DNA of 64,000 bases from Diphasiastrum complanatum (taxonomy: Eukaryota; Streptophyta; Lycopodiopsida; Lycopodiales; Lycopodiaceae). Under the pieces are notes generated by a model that saw only the letters and a program-made list of their open reading frames with translations, did no database searches and was not told the origin of the DNA. This document shows positions 46,266 through 57,268 of this stretch, piece by piece. The translations under genes and the position numbers were made by a program. Position 1 is the first letter of the stretch. Each line of letters opens with the position of its first letter. Where the stretch lies: positions 54,904,367 through 54,968,366 of the forward strand of contig CM055097.1 in NCBI GenBank assembly GCA_029204225.1, written 5' to 3'.

Positions 46266-47546
46266 ATGTCGAGGATTTCTTTCAAAATGTTGGGCAAACC
46301 TCAAGATATCCCATTGAAAGACGAGAAAAAATTCATGTACTACTTTACTAGAGGAGTTAACGACACAAAGCTCTCTGAGCTTTTTATTCATTTAGCAGAA
46401 AAGCCTGGCGGGGGGAATCCACAATTTCATATTCAAGGCAGATTGCTTGCTGATCAACCAGATGAGGATGAGGAAGAAGGTTTTGTGAACATCCTGGTAA
46501 AAGAGACGGATAAGTCTCGTTCTATTTTCATTTTGAACGAGACTATGATTAAGATTCAACTCTGCCAAGATGATGCTATCAAAACTTACTTTGATAAAGC
46601 TCTTATGACTTTGGTATGTAATCATAAATCTTGTTTTGAAAAATGTTTATTAACATGTGTTCTATGCTTAGCATAGTGTTTAACTAATTATAAAATTCCT
46701 AACACCTTGCAAGCTAAAGATCTCTTATTAAAATTGAGTAGTCCTATGCTAAGCATAGTTCATATAAACTTCTTTGCTCATTATGTTGTAAACCTGTATT
46801 TTGTTTGTGTTTAGAGCATAAAGCAATGCTTAAAACTGGTGCAAGCTGCTATTGCGGAGGGGAAAGATCCGGTATATTCATTACGGAGTGCTAAATCTGT
46901 ATCTATGGGACCTCGCAAGCCTGCTTCTACCACTGCTCAGGTCACAAAACCCACCACTGTAAATGTTGAGGCCACCGTAATTGCCCCTCACCGAAGAAAA
47001 AAAAAAAGATATCACACTATTTCTGAATCTTCACCCACCAGACCCAACTCCCGCCCAAAGACCATGGCTACACATCGCCATAAGTCCATTCCTTCAACTG
47101 AAAGCAAGAAAGATGTATCTGGACCCGCTATATCTTTACCTAGTGCTTCCATCCACTGCCTTCAAGACACTTCTGAAATTGCTAAATTAAGAGATGAAAT
47201 TCATAAAACAAAAAAAATTAAAACAACTTTAATTTTGGATATAGACCAATGTGATAGACCGCCTGTTGACCCAATAACTGGAGATAGGCTAATGGAAGTA
47301 AGAGAACCTAACGAAACACATGTATATAATCTTAAAATAAAATTTAAAGATCATACCCAGGCCATTGTAACGCCTTTTGTTGTTTTGGTTGACCTCTCAA
47401 AATGCAATGATGTTGCAAATTTTGATATTTCTGTTTTAGATTCTTATCATTTTTTGTTCTTCGAGGCATACATAGTTTACATGCCCAAAAACAATTACTA
47501 CAAGAATATCTTGATCCAATACAAAGGAAATGGCTCCCTTTTATAG
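46266..47546 (+). CDS. Two-exon gene of unknown function
   Basis: Exon 1 is 46266-46613 (ATG in AAAATGTCG context) and exon 2 is 46815-47546. The donor TTG|GTATGT and acceptor TTGTGTTTAG|AGC are both phase 0, giving about 359 residues without a stop. I do not recognise the protein. It has an N-terminal lysine-rich start (MSRISFKMLGKPQ), a FMYYFTRGVNDTKLSELFIH helix-like region and an acidic patch (DQPDEDEEEG). A basic patch (HRRKKKRYH, possible nuclear signal) follows in a Ser/Thr/Pro-rich middle, then a C-terminal globular part (LKIKFKDHTQAIVTPFVVLV). An acceptor-like TTCTTTGCAG at 46227-46236 suggests a 5' UTR intron. The palindrome cluster lies just upstream, and two more palindromes lie in the intron. 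The DDE-like copy A is transcribed away from it. It may be an accessory ORF of a transposon. Confidence 0.5.
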
Positions 47547-48680
47547 ATTTGAGAGGTGAGCCTCCTTCACTTTGATTGGCTACTGAAGTTCAACTAGGAT
47601 CACGATCTTGACCGTCAAGATCACTTTGTGCACGAAAGGACGTGGAAGGACTTGAGTTTTCTTATTAGGGAATAAGTGCAAATTTTGAAATGGCCTTGGA
47701 CTCTTTCATGTAAAACTACATAATCTTACATTGGCACCTTCTACCGTAGAAACTAAGGCCAACCTCACAGACATTTACATCTAAGTTGAGGTTCAACATT
47801 CTAGAATGTACTCAATATGTATTCAGGTCTTGAACTTCATCCAATAAAAATTGAAAAAGTCTTCTTAAAAAATGTTTCAATACAATCATTTATTAGAACA
47901 CAAGGAAATGTGTATGATATAACTAGCAAGGTGTACATGACATCATTGCAATGTTTCATATGTTGTTGACTCCAATACTTTCAAGTAGAAGACCAAAATC
48001 TATCTCAGAAACTTGTACTTATTAGATTTATGTTTATAGATAAAAATCATAAATTCAAAAAAAAAAAAAGGATTAGATCTATCCAAATGATTTGCAATCT
48101 TTTTGTCATGAGTAGTACAAATTGCAGATATGAGAAGACTATTTTTAAAAGGAACATAGAGGGAAATGCATCTGCCAAAATTTTTTAAGGAGGGTTTTAC
48201 ATTGTTGGTGATATTTTTTTGTCAACAATGTTGTTTGTCAAATTTTTTTTTTTTAAATTCAACGGCAAAAAACGGCATGCATTCAGGAGAGAAGTGAAGA
48301 TTGTGCATCTTATTGGGAAGACTTATTGTGTGGCAACCTACACTGCAGATAATCTATCTCCATAACCTAGCTTCAAAACCATGAGCCTTCTTCACCATAT
48401 CGGATCAATGGCAACATTTCTTTGTTACAATCAAGGTTGCAACGAATCGCAATCCACTGCAACCATGTTCCGGATTGCATGATCTAGAACGTTGGCAATC
48501 CGAGACCAAAAACGTAGTCTCGGATCGCCAGAAACCATGCAAATTTTTTTATGTGGGCCAAGAGCAAGCAGACCGTGACCCACATAAATTATTTTTTTTA
48601 CGATCTTGAGTCCGACATTATATATTGTCATGTTTTTACATTGTGTCTTGTTGTTTGTGTTTCAATCTGGTTTTTTTCAG
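47547..48680. other. Non-coding, no gene seen
   Basis: AT-rich sequence with no recognisable domain or paired repeat on either strand. Confidence 0.5.
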
Positions 48681-48682
48681 CA

Positions 48683-48872
<190 letters not shown>

Positions 48873-49027
48873 TACAGACACACCCATATACACACAAACA
48901 TACACGGATAACATCTCATACATACACATGCCAAAATTTCAATAACATGCTTGAGTGCCAATACTTACAATGATTCAAAACCTTTCAATAAAAAACTATG
49001 CTAATTATGATGTCTGAAGAAACATGA

Positions 49028-49143
49028 AGTTTCTAACCACAAAGCATTGCTAGCTTATGAACCAAAACCTGTAGAAATACATGGGAAACCTAGTCGAAAT
49101 AAACCGAAGACAACCACAAGTCGCAACCCACCACAAGGGTCAT
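49028..49143. repeat. Dispersed repeat, copy 1
   Basis: The segment with ACAAAGCATTGCTAGCTTAT, GAACCAAAACCTGTAGAAAT and GGCAACCACAAG-like words is closely related to 63345-63545 and 63827-63985. Its function is unknown. It is probably part of a larger transposable element whose ends are not visible. Confidence 0.8.
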
Positions 49144-49292
49144 GTGCAAAGATAGTTTTCAAAATATATGTATTTATTATTTATCAAAAAAGAGCGATAA
49201 CAACCCCTACCGCTTGAGGTGATAACTATATATTTGTCGTTTTGGTTTAGGCATAACCATCATTACAAACTTAACTATGTATGTAAACCTGT

Positions 49293-52250
49293 TTAGATAT
49301 CTAACTCTAGATATTTGTCACCCCCCTCAAATTTATCTGGACCGAGATCTTCTTCTTTTGAAAAATCTGAAGAATCTGTGTTTGGGGGTGATTCCAAGGT
49401 GTTATGGACCTCCAAGTACGCTTTCATTTGTTTTATATTTTCTACACTGTCGATAACTATTAAATTTCTCCCAATGTTGTTCAGGAGCGGCACTACACAG
49501 TAAGACATTCTATAAAGACACATGGACCAACTTGGAACATAGAATGATTCAATAATATTGCTGACACCTCTTGCTCTTTTTTTGTGAACTAGTTTACAAA
49601 TCACAAAATTTTTAGAAGATTTTCCACTGTCGTCGAAGCATAGGGTTAACAATTTAAGTTTGCTATGCAACATCATCCGGAGAATCTGAGTTATATAAGA
49701 CAAACAACACTAGCTGCAGGTTTTGAACGGACAAATTGTCCTACTTCAATGGATCTACGAGCTCGTTATAACCTTCAAAGACCTTGCATTTTAAGTATTT
49801 CATCTTGTAAAGGCTTGCCTTTATTCCCTCTTTCATACATTGTTCCAAGAAAAAAATGACAATGCAAAGTTTATGTTGTGTCATGAGGGTCGCCATGCAA
49901 TGCCGCACAATTGACACGATATGAAAGAATCCAAAGAATCTATATTATCAAATATATAGAGGTTGGTCGTTCTCACGAGGAATATGGAACATTCATAAAA
50001 TTAGATTCTTCTACACCGCAACAAATGGCTTCTTCGCCTTTAGAATTCCTGACTTTACAAAAAAATCCTCCATCCTGTACTTGAGGTGTTAGCGCCTATT
50101 TCAAAAATATTTGCGGCCAAATATCTTTCCTTCAATTTATTCACAATTAATATTAAGGATGAAGGAATAGCACCAACCAAGGTGGATATGGTTCTATTGC
50201 TCGCACCAGTCATTGCCTGTATCCAATCGTTGGCAAACCTTTTATTGATAGATTTAGAAAGTTAATATTTTTTTTATCATACTCCACATTTGGTGGCAGG
50301 TCCTCCAAAGGGATTAGATATTTTACAATATTGAGAGCACAACTTTCACGTACAAGTGAAGTCACACCCTCTTCGATGTGCTTATCTTTATTTTTTTTTT
50401 CCGAGATAGAGCTCTCCATTAATTAACTTTTTACATATGCAATCACACAGATGGTCTGGCACATATCTCAACATTCTAAAGAATCGAATTGTCATCGGTA
50501 TCATTTTCACTCGTTTACCAGACATAATTGTCGGTTCTTCATAAGAAATTTGGTTTGCACAGTAAAATTTCATAACATCCAAAAAGTTTTTGAATGTCTC
50601 ATCAGATCGTAGGAGAATTCATGTGTATTTCTCAAACTTGTCATACAAGCTTTTGAGTGCCACCTTTCTTGGCAGTCTCCCAATAATCTCACTACCAAGT
50701 ATCCCTCTCAATCTGAGATAGAATCTGCACATTCTTTTTCTTTATTCATGAGAGAGTTTGAGGCCCTTGATATATCTTGGTCGTTCACATTCGACCCAAA
50801 GAGCGCGTCCACGTTCCATGATCTCCACCAAGGTACTCTCCTTTCTCTTATTTTTTGGTTCAAAATTCAATCTGTCAAATTCCAAAATGTAGTGACTCTG
50901 ATCTCGGAAAGTGCAAATTTTGCATGGATAAATCTAAACCGCGACTCAAAAGTAGCTGGTAATAATCTTCGTTGCAAGCACAACAAAAGTGTTAAACGTC
51001 AATTGGTTCAAAACGGCAGTTTTCCAGAAACTGATTTTTCGATAGACCATCTAACTTCAAGCCTACTGCTAAATCATCTTCCTTCGGATATCTATTAGCA
51101 TATACCTCTTTATTATTCTCCATATCCCATGTTTGAAAAGTTTTAAAGGCCTTATCAAAATCTTCAGGATTGTCAAATTGAATGGTTGTTTCGGCACTTT
51201 CCTGGTAATATATGGGCCTCAAAGTAATGTTGATGGAGGCTGGTGGTGGACCTTGAGGTGTACTCACAGATTGGAAAAGTTGTTCAGCAAAATTATAATC
51301 CAATGCACATTGGTTTGTGAAGAGCGAGGCTCGGTGAATGTTTTTTGTCTCCACATGAAACTGATGTCTACCCCAAACATATCCAACATCATCTGTAGAA
51401 AAGCAGTCTAAGTTGACGTTTGTGTCGCCTTCAAATTCGTCCACGTCGACATGTTCCTGATCTGATTCGGAGCTTGCATCACCCGTCCTTGAAAACACAG
51501 TAATATGGAGCTCCAACGATTGTTTCATTGCCCTTCCAATAGGTCTTGTTGCTTTCCACCCAAGTTGAATATTCGGGCTTTCCCTACGTACAGATGGTCT
51601 TTTTTTTAAAGTCTGACTTTTCTCCTTGATGAGAATGGATTCTATTCTGACACAAAAGGAACAATTTCGAGGCCAGCGACTTTTTCGACTTCCGTGTCTT
51701 CTTCCAATGGACCAACTTTGAGGCCAGCAACTTCTCCAACTTCCATGTCTTCTTCCAATGAAGGATCCTCCAATCTGTCATGTAATCCAAGCGACGTACC
51801 CAAAGTTGAGAGAATTGAAGAGACCATTGTGCTAGCCTCGATAGAGATTTTTTCATTTGCATTATTCAAGCTCTCATATTTGCTAACTAGAAGGAACATG
51901 CCACTTGCCAGCTGCCCTTCAAAATTCAAACAGACCATATTCTCATTTTGAGTTGCAGGCGAAACAGTGAAGTGCATGAGGTCTTCACATGAAAGAACAA
52001 CATGATGCTCAGTCTCATCTTGAGTTCGTGTCATAAACTCTACGTGATCGAAAACGATCTCGTCGTGAAAATAGATCTCTTGAATTAAACCAAGGGACTG
52101 AACATCATCGTCCATACTAAACATGAGATCACTTACAGATTTTTTTGAAATCACCACAAACACCATGAGTTCTAGTAGAGTTTGATTTTGTAGAATCTTC
52201 CAAGCCCTCGTCAAAAATAAGTGACTTGGTTTCTCTAAAGGTCGGAACAC
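49293..52250 (-). pseudogene. Long degenerate coding region, unknown family
   Basis: On the minus strand several long open stretches line up in order. At 52250-51642 are acidic residues and two LEEDxEVxEVAGL repeats. At 51528-50992 are DVDEFEGDTNVNLDCFSTDD and TIQFDNPEDFDKAFKTFQTW. At 50900-50390 one frame with three stops contains LVEIMERGRALWVECERPRY, LRGILGSEIIGRLPRK and KRVKMIPMTIRFFRMLRYVP. The last stretch is 49703-49293. Frames change several times, as expected for a decayed gene of 700 residues or more or a spliced gene. I do not recognise the family; no RT, DDE or helicase motif is evident. It lies between the 46 kb gene and the hairpin satellite. Confidence 0.4.
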
Positions 52251-52447
52251 AGTCTAGTCAGCAACATAGAAAGCCTGGCCAAATTGTAGTCATCCCAACT
52301 TTAGTTAGTACATTGTAAAATTTTTAAATACTATTTTTTAGCAACTATTTAAATCTCTACTTTATTCGGATTAAGTATCTTTACCCATCCATCCATTATT
52401 GGCTTGCTTCATTTTTTTATTTTTTTATAAATAAAACAATGTTTAGG

Positions 52448-53430
52448 AGACCATCTGTCGCAGTTGATGGCTCCTTCCATTTTTTTTTGCTTATTTTGAA
52501 AAAAGAAATTATAGGAAGTCATCCGTCGCGGCAAATGGCTTCAATCGATTTTCTTTTGTTTTTTCTAAAAGCAAAAATTTTAAAAAGCCATCCACTATGG
52601 TGGATGGCTTCTTAACAAAAAATTAGATGAAGCCATCCGCCGCGGCAGATGGCTAAATCCATTTTTTTTGTTTTCTCTAAAAAAAACTTGTTAGAAAGCC
52701 ATCCGCCGTTGCGGATAGTTCCATCCATTTTTTTTTTTAAGAAAAAAGACAAAGTTGTTAGAAAGCCATCCGCTACGGTGGATGACTTTCTCAATTTTTT
52801 TTTTGTTTTTTTTTGCAAAAAAAATTGATAGGAAGCCATCCGCCTCGACGAATGGCTTTCTCCATTTTCTTTTTCTTTTAAAAAAAAAATCTTGTTTTTT
52901 TTCTAAAAATGTAAAAATGAAACTTCTTACTATTTTGTAAAAGATAAAAATCCGTGAAAATTCAGAAATTCAGAAATTTCTTTGGTAGCAAACTTGAGAA
53001 TCTTGAAAGCAAACAGAAATCTAGCTTGGGGACTTTATATTTTTTTTCATTCTATCATTTCTTAGAATAACTTATGGGATTAACCATATAACATGTGTCA
53101 GATGGAACGAGACCATGCTCCCTCTTTTTTTTTTTGAAAAAAGACAAACGGTACGTTTTTTTTTCAATTTTTTTGTTTTTTGTTTTTTGTTCTTTCTGAG
53201 TTCATCCGTCGCGGCGGATGGCTTCATTCATTATTTTTAAGAAATATATATATATAGTAAGAAGCCATCCGTCGCGCACGTGGATGGCTTCCTCCATGTT
53301 TTTTCTGAAAAAAAAAATTTGTTTAAGAAGCCATCCGTCGCGCGCGCGGATGGCTTCCTAAACAAATAGTTTTTTATTTAAAAAAAAAAAACAAATTTGT
53401 TTAAGAAACCATCCGCGCGCAGCTGATGGA
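52448..53430. repeat. Hairpin satellite, about 66-bp period
   Basis: The palindromic core AGCCATCCGYCGCGGCGGAT followed by GGCT recurs with A/T-rich spacers at about 52451, 52515, 52586, 52630, 52695, 52763, 52832, 53202, 53261, 53327 and 53403. In the first seven copies the spacing is mostly 64-70 bases (one 44). Many copies are near-perfect inverted repeats with the centre varying between CGCGG, CACGTGG-like and GCGCGC. Related half or full copies are scattered at about 54361, 55141, 55245, 55403 and 55551. No coding potential. Confidence 0.9.
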
Positions 53431-53445
53431 GGGGGGCCAGCCAAA

Positions 53446-53499
53446 GCACTTTTTTAGAAGAGGGGGGGCCAGCCAAGCCCCCCTCTTCTAAAAAAGTGC
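53446..53499. repeat. Perfect 22-bp hairpin
   Basis: The arm 53446-53467 (starting GCACTTTTTTAGAAG and ending in six G) is the exact reverse complement of 53478-53499, leaving a 10-base loop. The flanks repeat GGGGGGCCAGCCAA. A G/C block next to an A/T block makes it a very stable cruciform candidate. Confidence 0.9.
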
Positions 53500-53732
53500 C
53501 TTGACCCCCCTCTTCTATTAGACAAAGAACGATCTAAATATATCATAGAGATAGGTGTGAATTGCAATGAGGGAGGCTAAAAAAACTAAGAGATCTTCAG
53601 AGAATTAAGACAATTGAGTCTAGCACTTCTAAAATACAAAGTTCAAAACGAGAGCAAATAAACCATGCAATATTTATGGAGTTTATTCAAAATAACACCA
53701 AGACTTAAACAATGTATCAAATGAGAAACCAA

Positions 53733-54030
53733 AGCATGGATTGATGAGCTGTATACAAATAAAAGAAAAATACAAAATGTAATATGGCATGGATTGATGA
53801 GCTCTACACAAACAAGAGAAAAAAGAAAAACGTAGCATGGCTCTGTAAACTGTATTGAAATAAGAAATGAAAACATGGATTCATGAGTTGTCACAAACTG
53901 AGAATCATAGGCAAGGATTGATGAGTTGTACAAAAACAAGAGAAAAATAGAAAACGTAGCATGGATGGATGAGCTGTACAGAATTAAGAAACGCAGTCAT
54001 GGATTGATGAGCTGTACACAACTTAGGAAT
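53733..54030. repeat. Minisatellite (GCATGGATTGATGAGCTGTA units)
   Basis: Seven units start with GCATGGATTGATGAGCTGTA or close variants at about 53733, 53785, 53835, 53873, 53911, 53959 and 53997. Lengths are of two kinds, about 50 and about 38 bases, the difference being an (A/G)-rich AAGAGAAAAATAGAAAACGT segment. Confidence 0.88.
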
Positions 54031-54541
54031 ACTATATAAGCTGAGTCATTTTAATCCAAGTTATTTTGATCCAAACTTGAATTTGAGAGGCTTTTGTTCA
54101 AGACGTTGCAGATCATTTTTAAAGGTCATTTTTTATTTTTGTTTACATGATGTATATGTATTTTTGAAAATGTGTTTAGGAAGGAGCAGCCATGAGGCTA
54201 GGGCAGCTTGGAGGGGGATTCAAGATTGCTTCAAACCCCAACCCCCCCAAAGACTTTCAGCCCCTCCACTAATTTCAACTTAGGAAGGGAATTTAAGCAC
54301 CTTAAAAAAAAAGGTTCAAACTTTATTACAACTTTTTTTTATTAGAATAAAATTCTTAGGGTCCATCCGTCGTGGCGGATAGAGGGGGCCAACCCCCCTC
54401 GAATTATTTTTTTAAATTTTGGTTAGAAAAAAATTAAAAAATATTTTTTAAAAAAAAACAAAAAACAATCTTAGGGCGAACATTTCTAAAAGTTGGAAAA
54501 AAAAAAACATAAGAAAAGCCTTTGAGGGTAGTTGGCCCTCT

Positions 54542-54543
<2 letters not shown>

Positions 54544-54591
<48 letters not shown>
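54544..54591. repeat. (AT)n microsatellite
   Basis: An uninterrupted AT tract of about 48 bases directly upstream of a Copia RNase H scrap. A second AT tract lies at 54801-54835 on its other side. Confidence 0.97.
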
Positions 54592-54594
<3 letters not shown>

Positions 54595-54596
54595 GA

Positions 54597-54798
54597 GCTA
54601 CCATAGATTTATTGTGATAATATCTCGGCCCAAGCACCTACAAATAATCTAATTTTTCATGCCAGAAGCAAGCACATAGAAGTGGCACACCACTTTGTGA
54701 GAGAAGCTTATTGGAGGAGAGATCCATTTGGAGAATATCAATTCATCATCTTGTATTGCCGATCTACTCACCAATCCTCTACTCAAGAGTTCCTTCAT

Positions 54799-54800
<2 letters not shown>
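54597..54800 (+). pseudogene. Copia RNase H scrap between two AT tracts
   Basis: The reading YCDNISAQAPTNNLIFHA, RSKHIEVAHHFVREA, then in another frame SSSCIADLLTNPLLKSSF, matches the last 65 residues of Copia RNase H in the 18.7-24.7 kb element (YCDNQSAQSLATNPTFHA, CLADLFTKPL). One frameshift lies near 54705. (AT)n tracts bracket the scrap on both sides. Confidence 0.85.
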
Positions 54801-54835
<35 letters not shown>

Positions 54836-54840
<5 letters not shown>

Positions 54841-56250
54841 ATAAAATATATATAAAAAAAACACCTTGACCAATTTTTTTTTTCTAGAAAAAAATTAATA
54901 TTTCTAAAACAAACTTAATGTCAAAGAACATTTCTAAAAAACAAGATTTATGAAAAGAAAAATTTGAGGAGGGTCCACGGTAGACCAACTTTTTATTTTT
55001 CTAAAAAAAAAATTATCGTTTCTAAAACAAACTTTGAACAAATTTTTGTTTTTTAAAAAAATATTATTTCTTAACCAAAATTTATTTCAAAAAACATTTC
55101 TAAAAAAATAAAATTTATGAAAAAAAAATTGGGAGGGAAGTCCATCCGCCGCTCCAAAAATTTCACAAACCAATTTTTTTTCTTAAAAAATTAATATTTC
55201 TAAAAAAAAAAAATTTATGAAAAAAAATTGTTTAGGAGTATTAATTCGCCGCAGCAGATAGACCCTCTCTTTAATTGAATACATTTACTTAAAAAATGTT
55301 TTTTTTTTTAATTATTATTGTTTCTAAAACTAACTATATTTCTAAAATAATTACTAGAAAAAATCGAGTTTATGAAAAAAAAAAAACATTGAGGTTGTCC
55401 ATTTCAGAGTCCATTCGCCTCGGATGATGGATTGGGCCAACCCCCCTCAGAGTGTTTTTTTGATATTTTTTTAATTTTCTGAGAAAAAAATTAACAAAGT
55501 TGTTAAAAACAAAATTCAAAAAACAAGTCTTAGGGACGGAAAATTTCATTCATCCGCCGCGGCGGATGGAGGGGGCCAACAAAATTTTTAAAATCCAACT
55601 AAGAAAAATATTCAAGACCTCATATTTATGTTCCCTTTAGTCACTTTCTAAGATTGATTATAGGATAATTGGTATTCCATGTGTCAGCACCGTGTGTACA
55701 TATTACAATTTTTTTAATAAAAAGTCAAAGAAACTATAAAATAAATCTAAACATATATATTAAAGTTAAAAAATAAACTAAAAAATTTGAAAATGAATGA
55801 TAAAAAGTCAAAAACTATAAAACAAATCTGAAAATTAAAAAATGTATAATAAAAAATCTAAAAAATATAAAATAAATCTAAAAAAATGAAAAAACAAAAC
55901 AAAATAAACTATAAAATAAATCTAAATATATATAGAGAAGTGAAAAAAATAAATTTCAAAATTTTAAAATAAAATAAAACCAATCTAAAAATTGTAAAAT
56001 GAGTAATAAAAAGTCAAAAAAAATTATATAATACATTTATATACTCCTCGTCCCTCCATTTATTCTACATTATTAAAGAGAGAGAGAAAAAAAGTAAAAA
56101 ACATAAATATATTGTCAAAATAATTTAAGAATTTAATAGTCAAAAGTCAAAAAATAAATATAACGAATCTAAAAATTAAAAAAAATAATAATAAATGTTG
56201 AAAAAATATTTTATATATATATAAGTTAAAAAAATAAATGTAAAAACAAA
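54836..56250. other. AT-rich low-complexity sequence
   Basis: No gene is seen. From 55720 to 56220 a loose tandem repeat of AAAAAGTCAAAAACTATAAA and ATAAATCTAAA words recurs many times. Scattered hairpin-satellite half-sites (CATCCGCCGCGGCGGATG at about 55553) lie in the first half. Confidence 0.65.
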
Positions 56251-56261
56251 GAGTCTTAAAG

Positions 56262-56555
56262 CGCTAAAGACAAAGGACTCAAGGACTAAGACCGAAAGGC
56301 CAAGGGCGATGAGTGAAGGACCACCAAGGGCTAATGACTAAGGGCCTTAGGGTTAGGACTAAGGGTTAAGGGGTAAGGACCACCACCAATGACCAAAGAC
56401 TAAGGGCATCGGCCAAGGGACAAGGGCCAAGGGTTAAGGGCTAAGGGCCACGAGCTAAGGGCTAAGAGCTAAGGATTAAAACTAAAGTTAAGGGCCAAGA
56501 ACTAAGGCTAAGAGCCAAGGGCTAAGGCTAATGGGCCAAGGGCCAAGGTTTAGTA
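56262..56555. repeat. Degenerate telomere-like array, G-rich on the plus strand
   Basis: Many AAGGGCTAAGGGCCA, CTAAGGGTTAAGG and GGCCAAGGGCTAAG words run for about 290 bp, all in the same orientation. The unit approximates CTAAGGG with frequent C insertions. The complementary orientation appears at 57077-57268. Confidence 0.85.
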
Positions 56556-56559
56556 GTGC

Positions 56560-56935
56560 AAACTACTACCCCTTGAAAATCCATACAATCAACAATGTCA
56601 TCAATGTTGTATAATGGACAGTTAGCAAGAACGAGTTCATTCAAGTCAACAATATCTGCATTATCCCACAATATTTTTTTTTACAATGGAATCGATGGAA
56701 ATATAGTTGTAAACTTCTCCTAGGCGATCAAAATCACCATGAGAGTATGGCAAAGGACAATCCATTTTAAACACCTTTGAAATTAGGACCACACTTTTAT
56801 CCGTACCAACTTCTCTGAAAAAACATGTTTTGTTTGATTGAGCAGTTAAGACATTTCCAAATGCAATCGCCTATTTCCGAAAAAATAAAACAACTGAAAC
56901 ATCTTTTCTTGAGCAGTCCATGTAGTGACCCTGAA
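56560..56935 (-). pseudogene. Unknown minus-strand coding fragment between telomere-like arrays
   Basis: On the minus strand, from about 56935 down, one reading gives HYMDCSRKDVSVVLFFRK, stop, AIAFGNVLTAQSNKTCFFRE and VFKMDCPLPYSHGDFDRLG, then VYNYISIDSIVKKN. After a one-base shift it continues NADIVDLNELVLANCPLYN and IDDIVDCMDFQGVVV. The composition is protein-like, but I do not recognise the family. It lies between two inverted telomere-like arrays and upstream of DDE-like copy B, on the opposite strand. Confidence 0.45.
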
Positions 56936-57076
56936 AAAAAATATAGGTACACTTTATGTTAGGATTTGCAATGCTATTGAAAGTATAATTAGCAAAATTA
57001 TGAAACTGGAATAGCATTGAAAGTAAAATTAGCAAAATTATTATAAAACTGTAACAAAATCATGAAACAATAGCCC

Positions 57077-57268
57077 TTAGATCTTAGCCTTTAGCCGATG
57101 GCCCTTAGCCCGTAGCCCTTAGCCCATAGCCCTTTCCCTTGTCCCTAGGCCCTTTGCCCTTCACCCCTAGCATTAGCACTTGACCCTTAACCCTTAGCCC
57201 TTAGCCCTCGTGCATTAGCCCTTACCCTTGGGCGTCAGCCTTAGCACTAGGCCCTTATCCCTTGGCTC
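57077..57268. repeat. Degenerate telomere-like array, C-rich on the plus strand
   Basis: The words TTAGCCCTTAGCCCATAGCC, CCCTTGTCCC and CTTAACCCTTAGCCCTTAGC run for about 190 bp. The array is inverted relative to 56262-56555, with about 520 bp between them, so the pair forms a long imperfect inverted repeat. It ends about 470 bp before DDE-like copy B. Confidence 0.85.

Noticed and set aside
52448-53430. CRISPR-like array (regularly spaced palindromic repeats)
   Set aside because: The spacers are simple A/T-rich sequence, the repeats diverge, there are no cas genes and the DNA is eukaryotic. It is a hairpin satellite.
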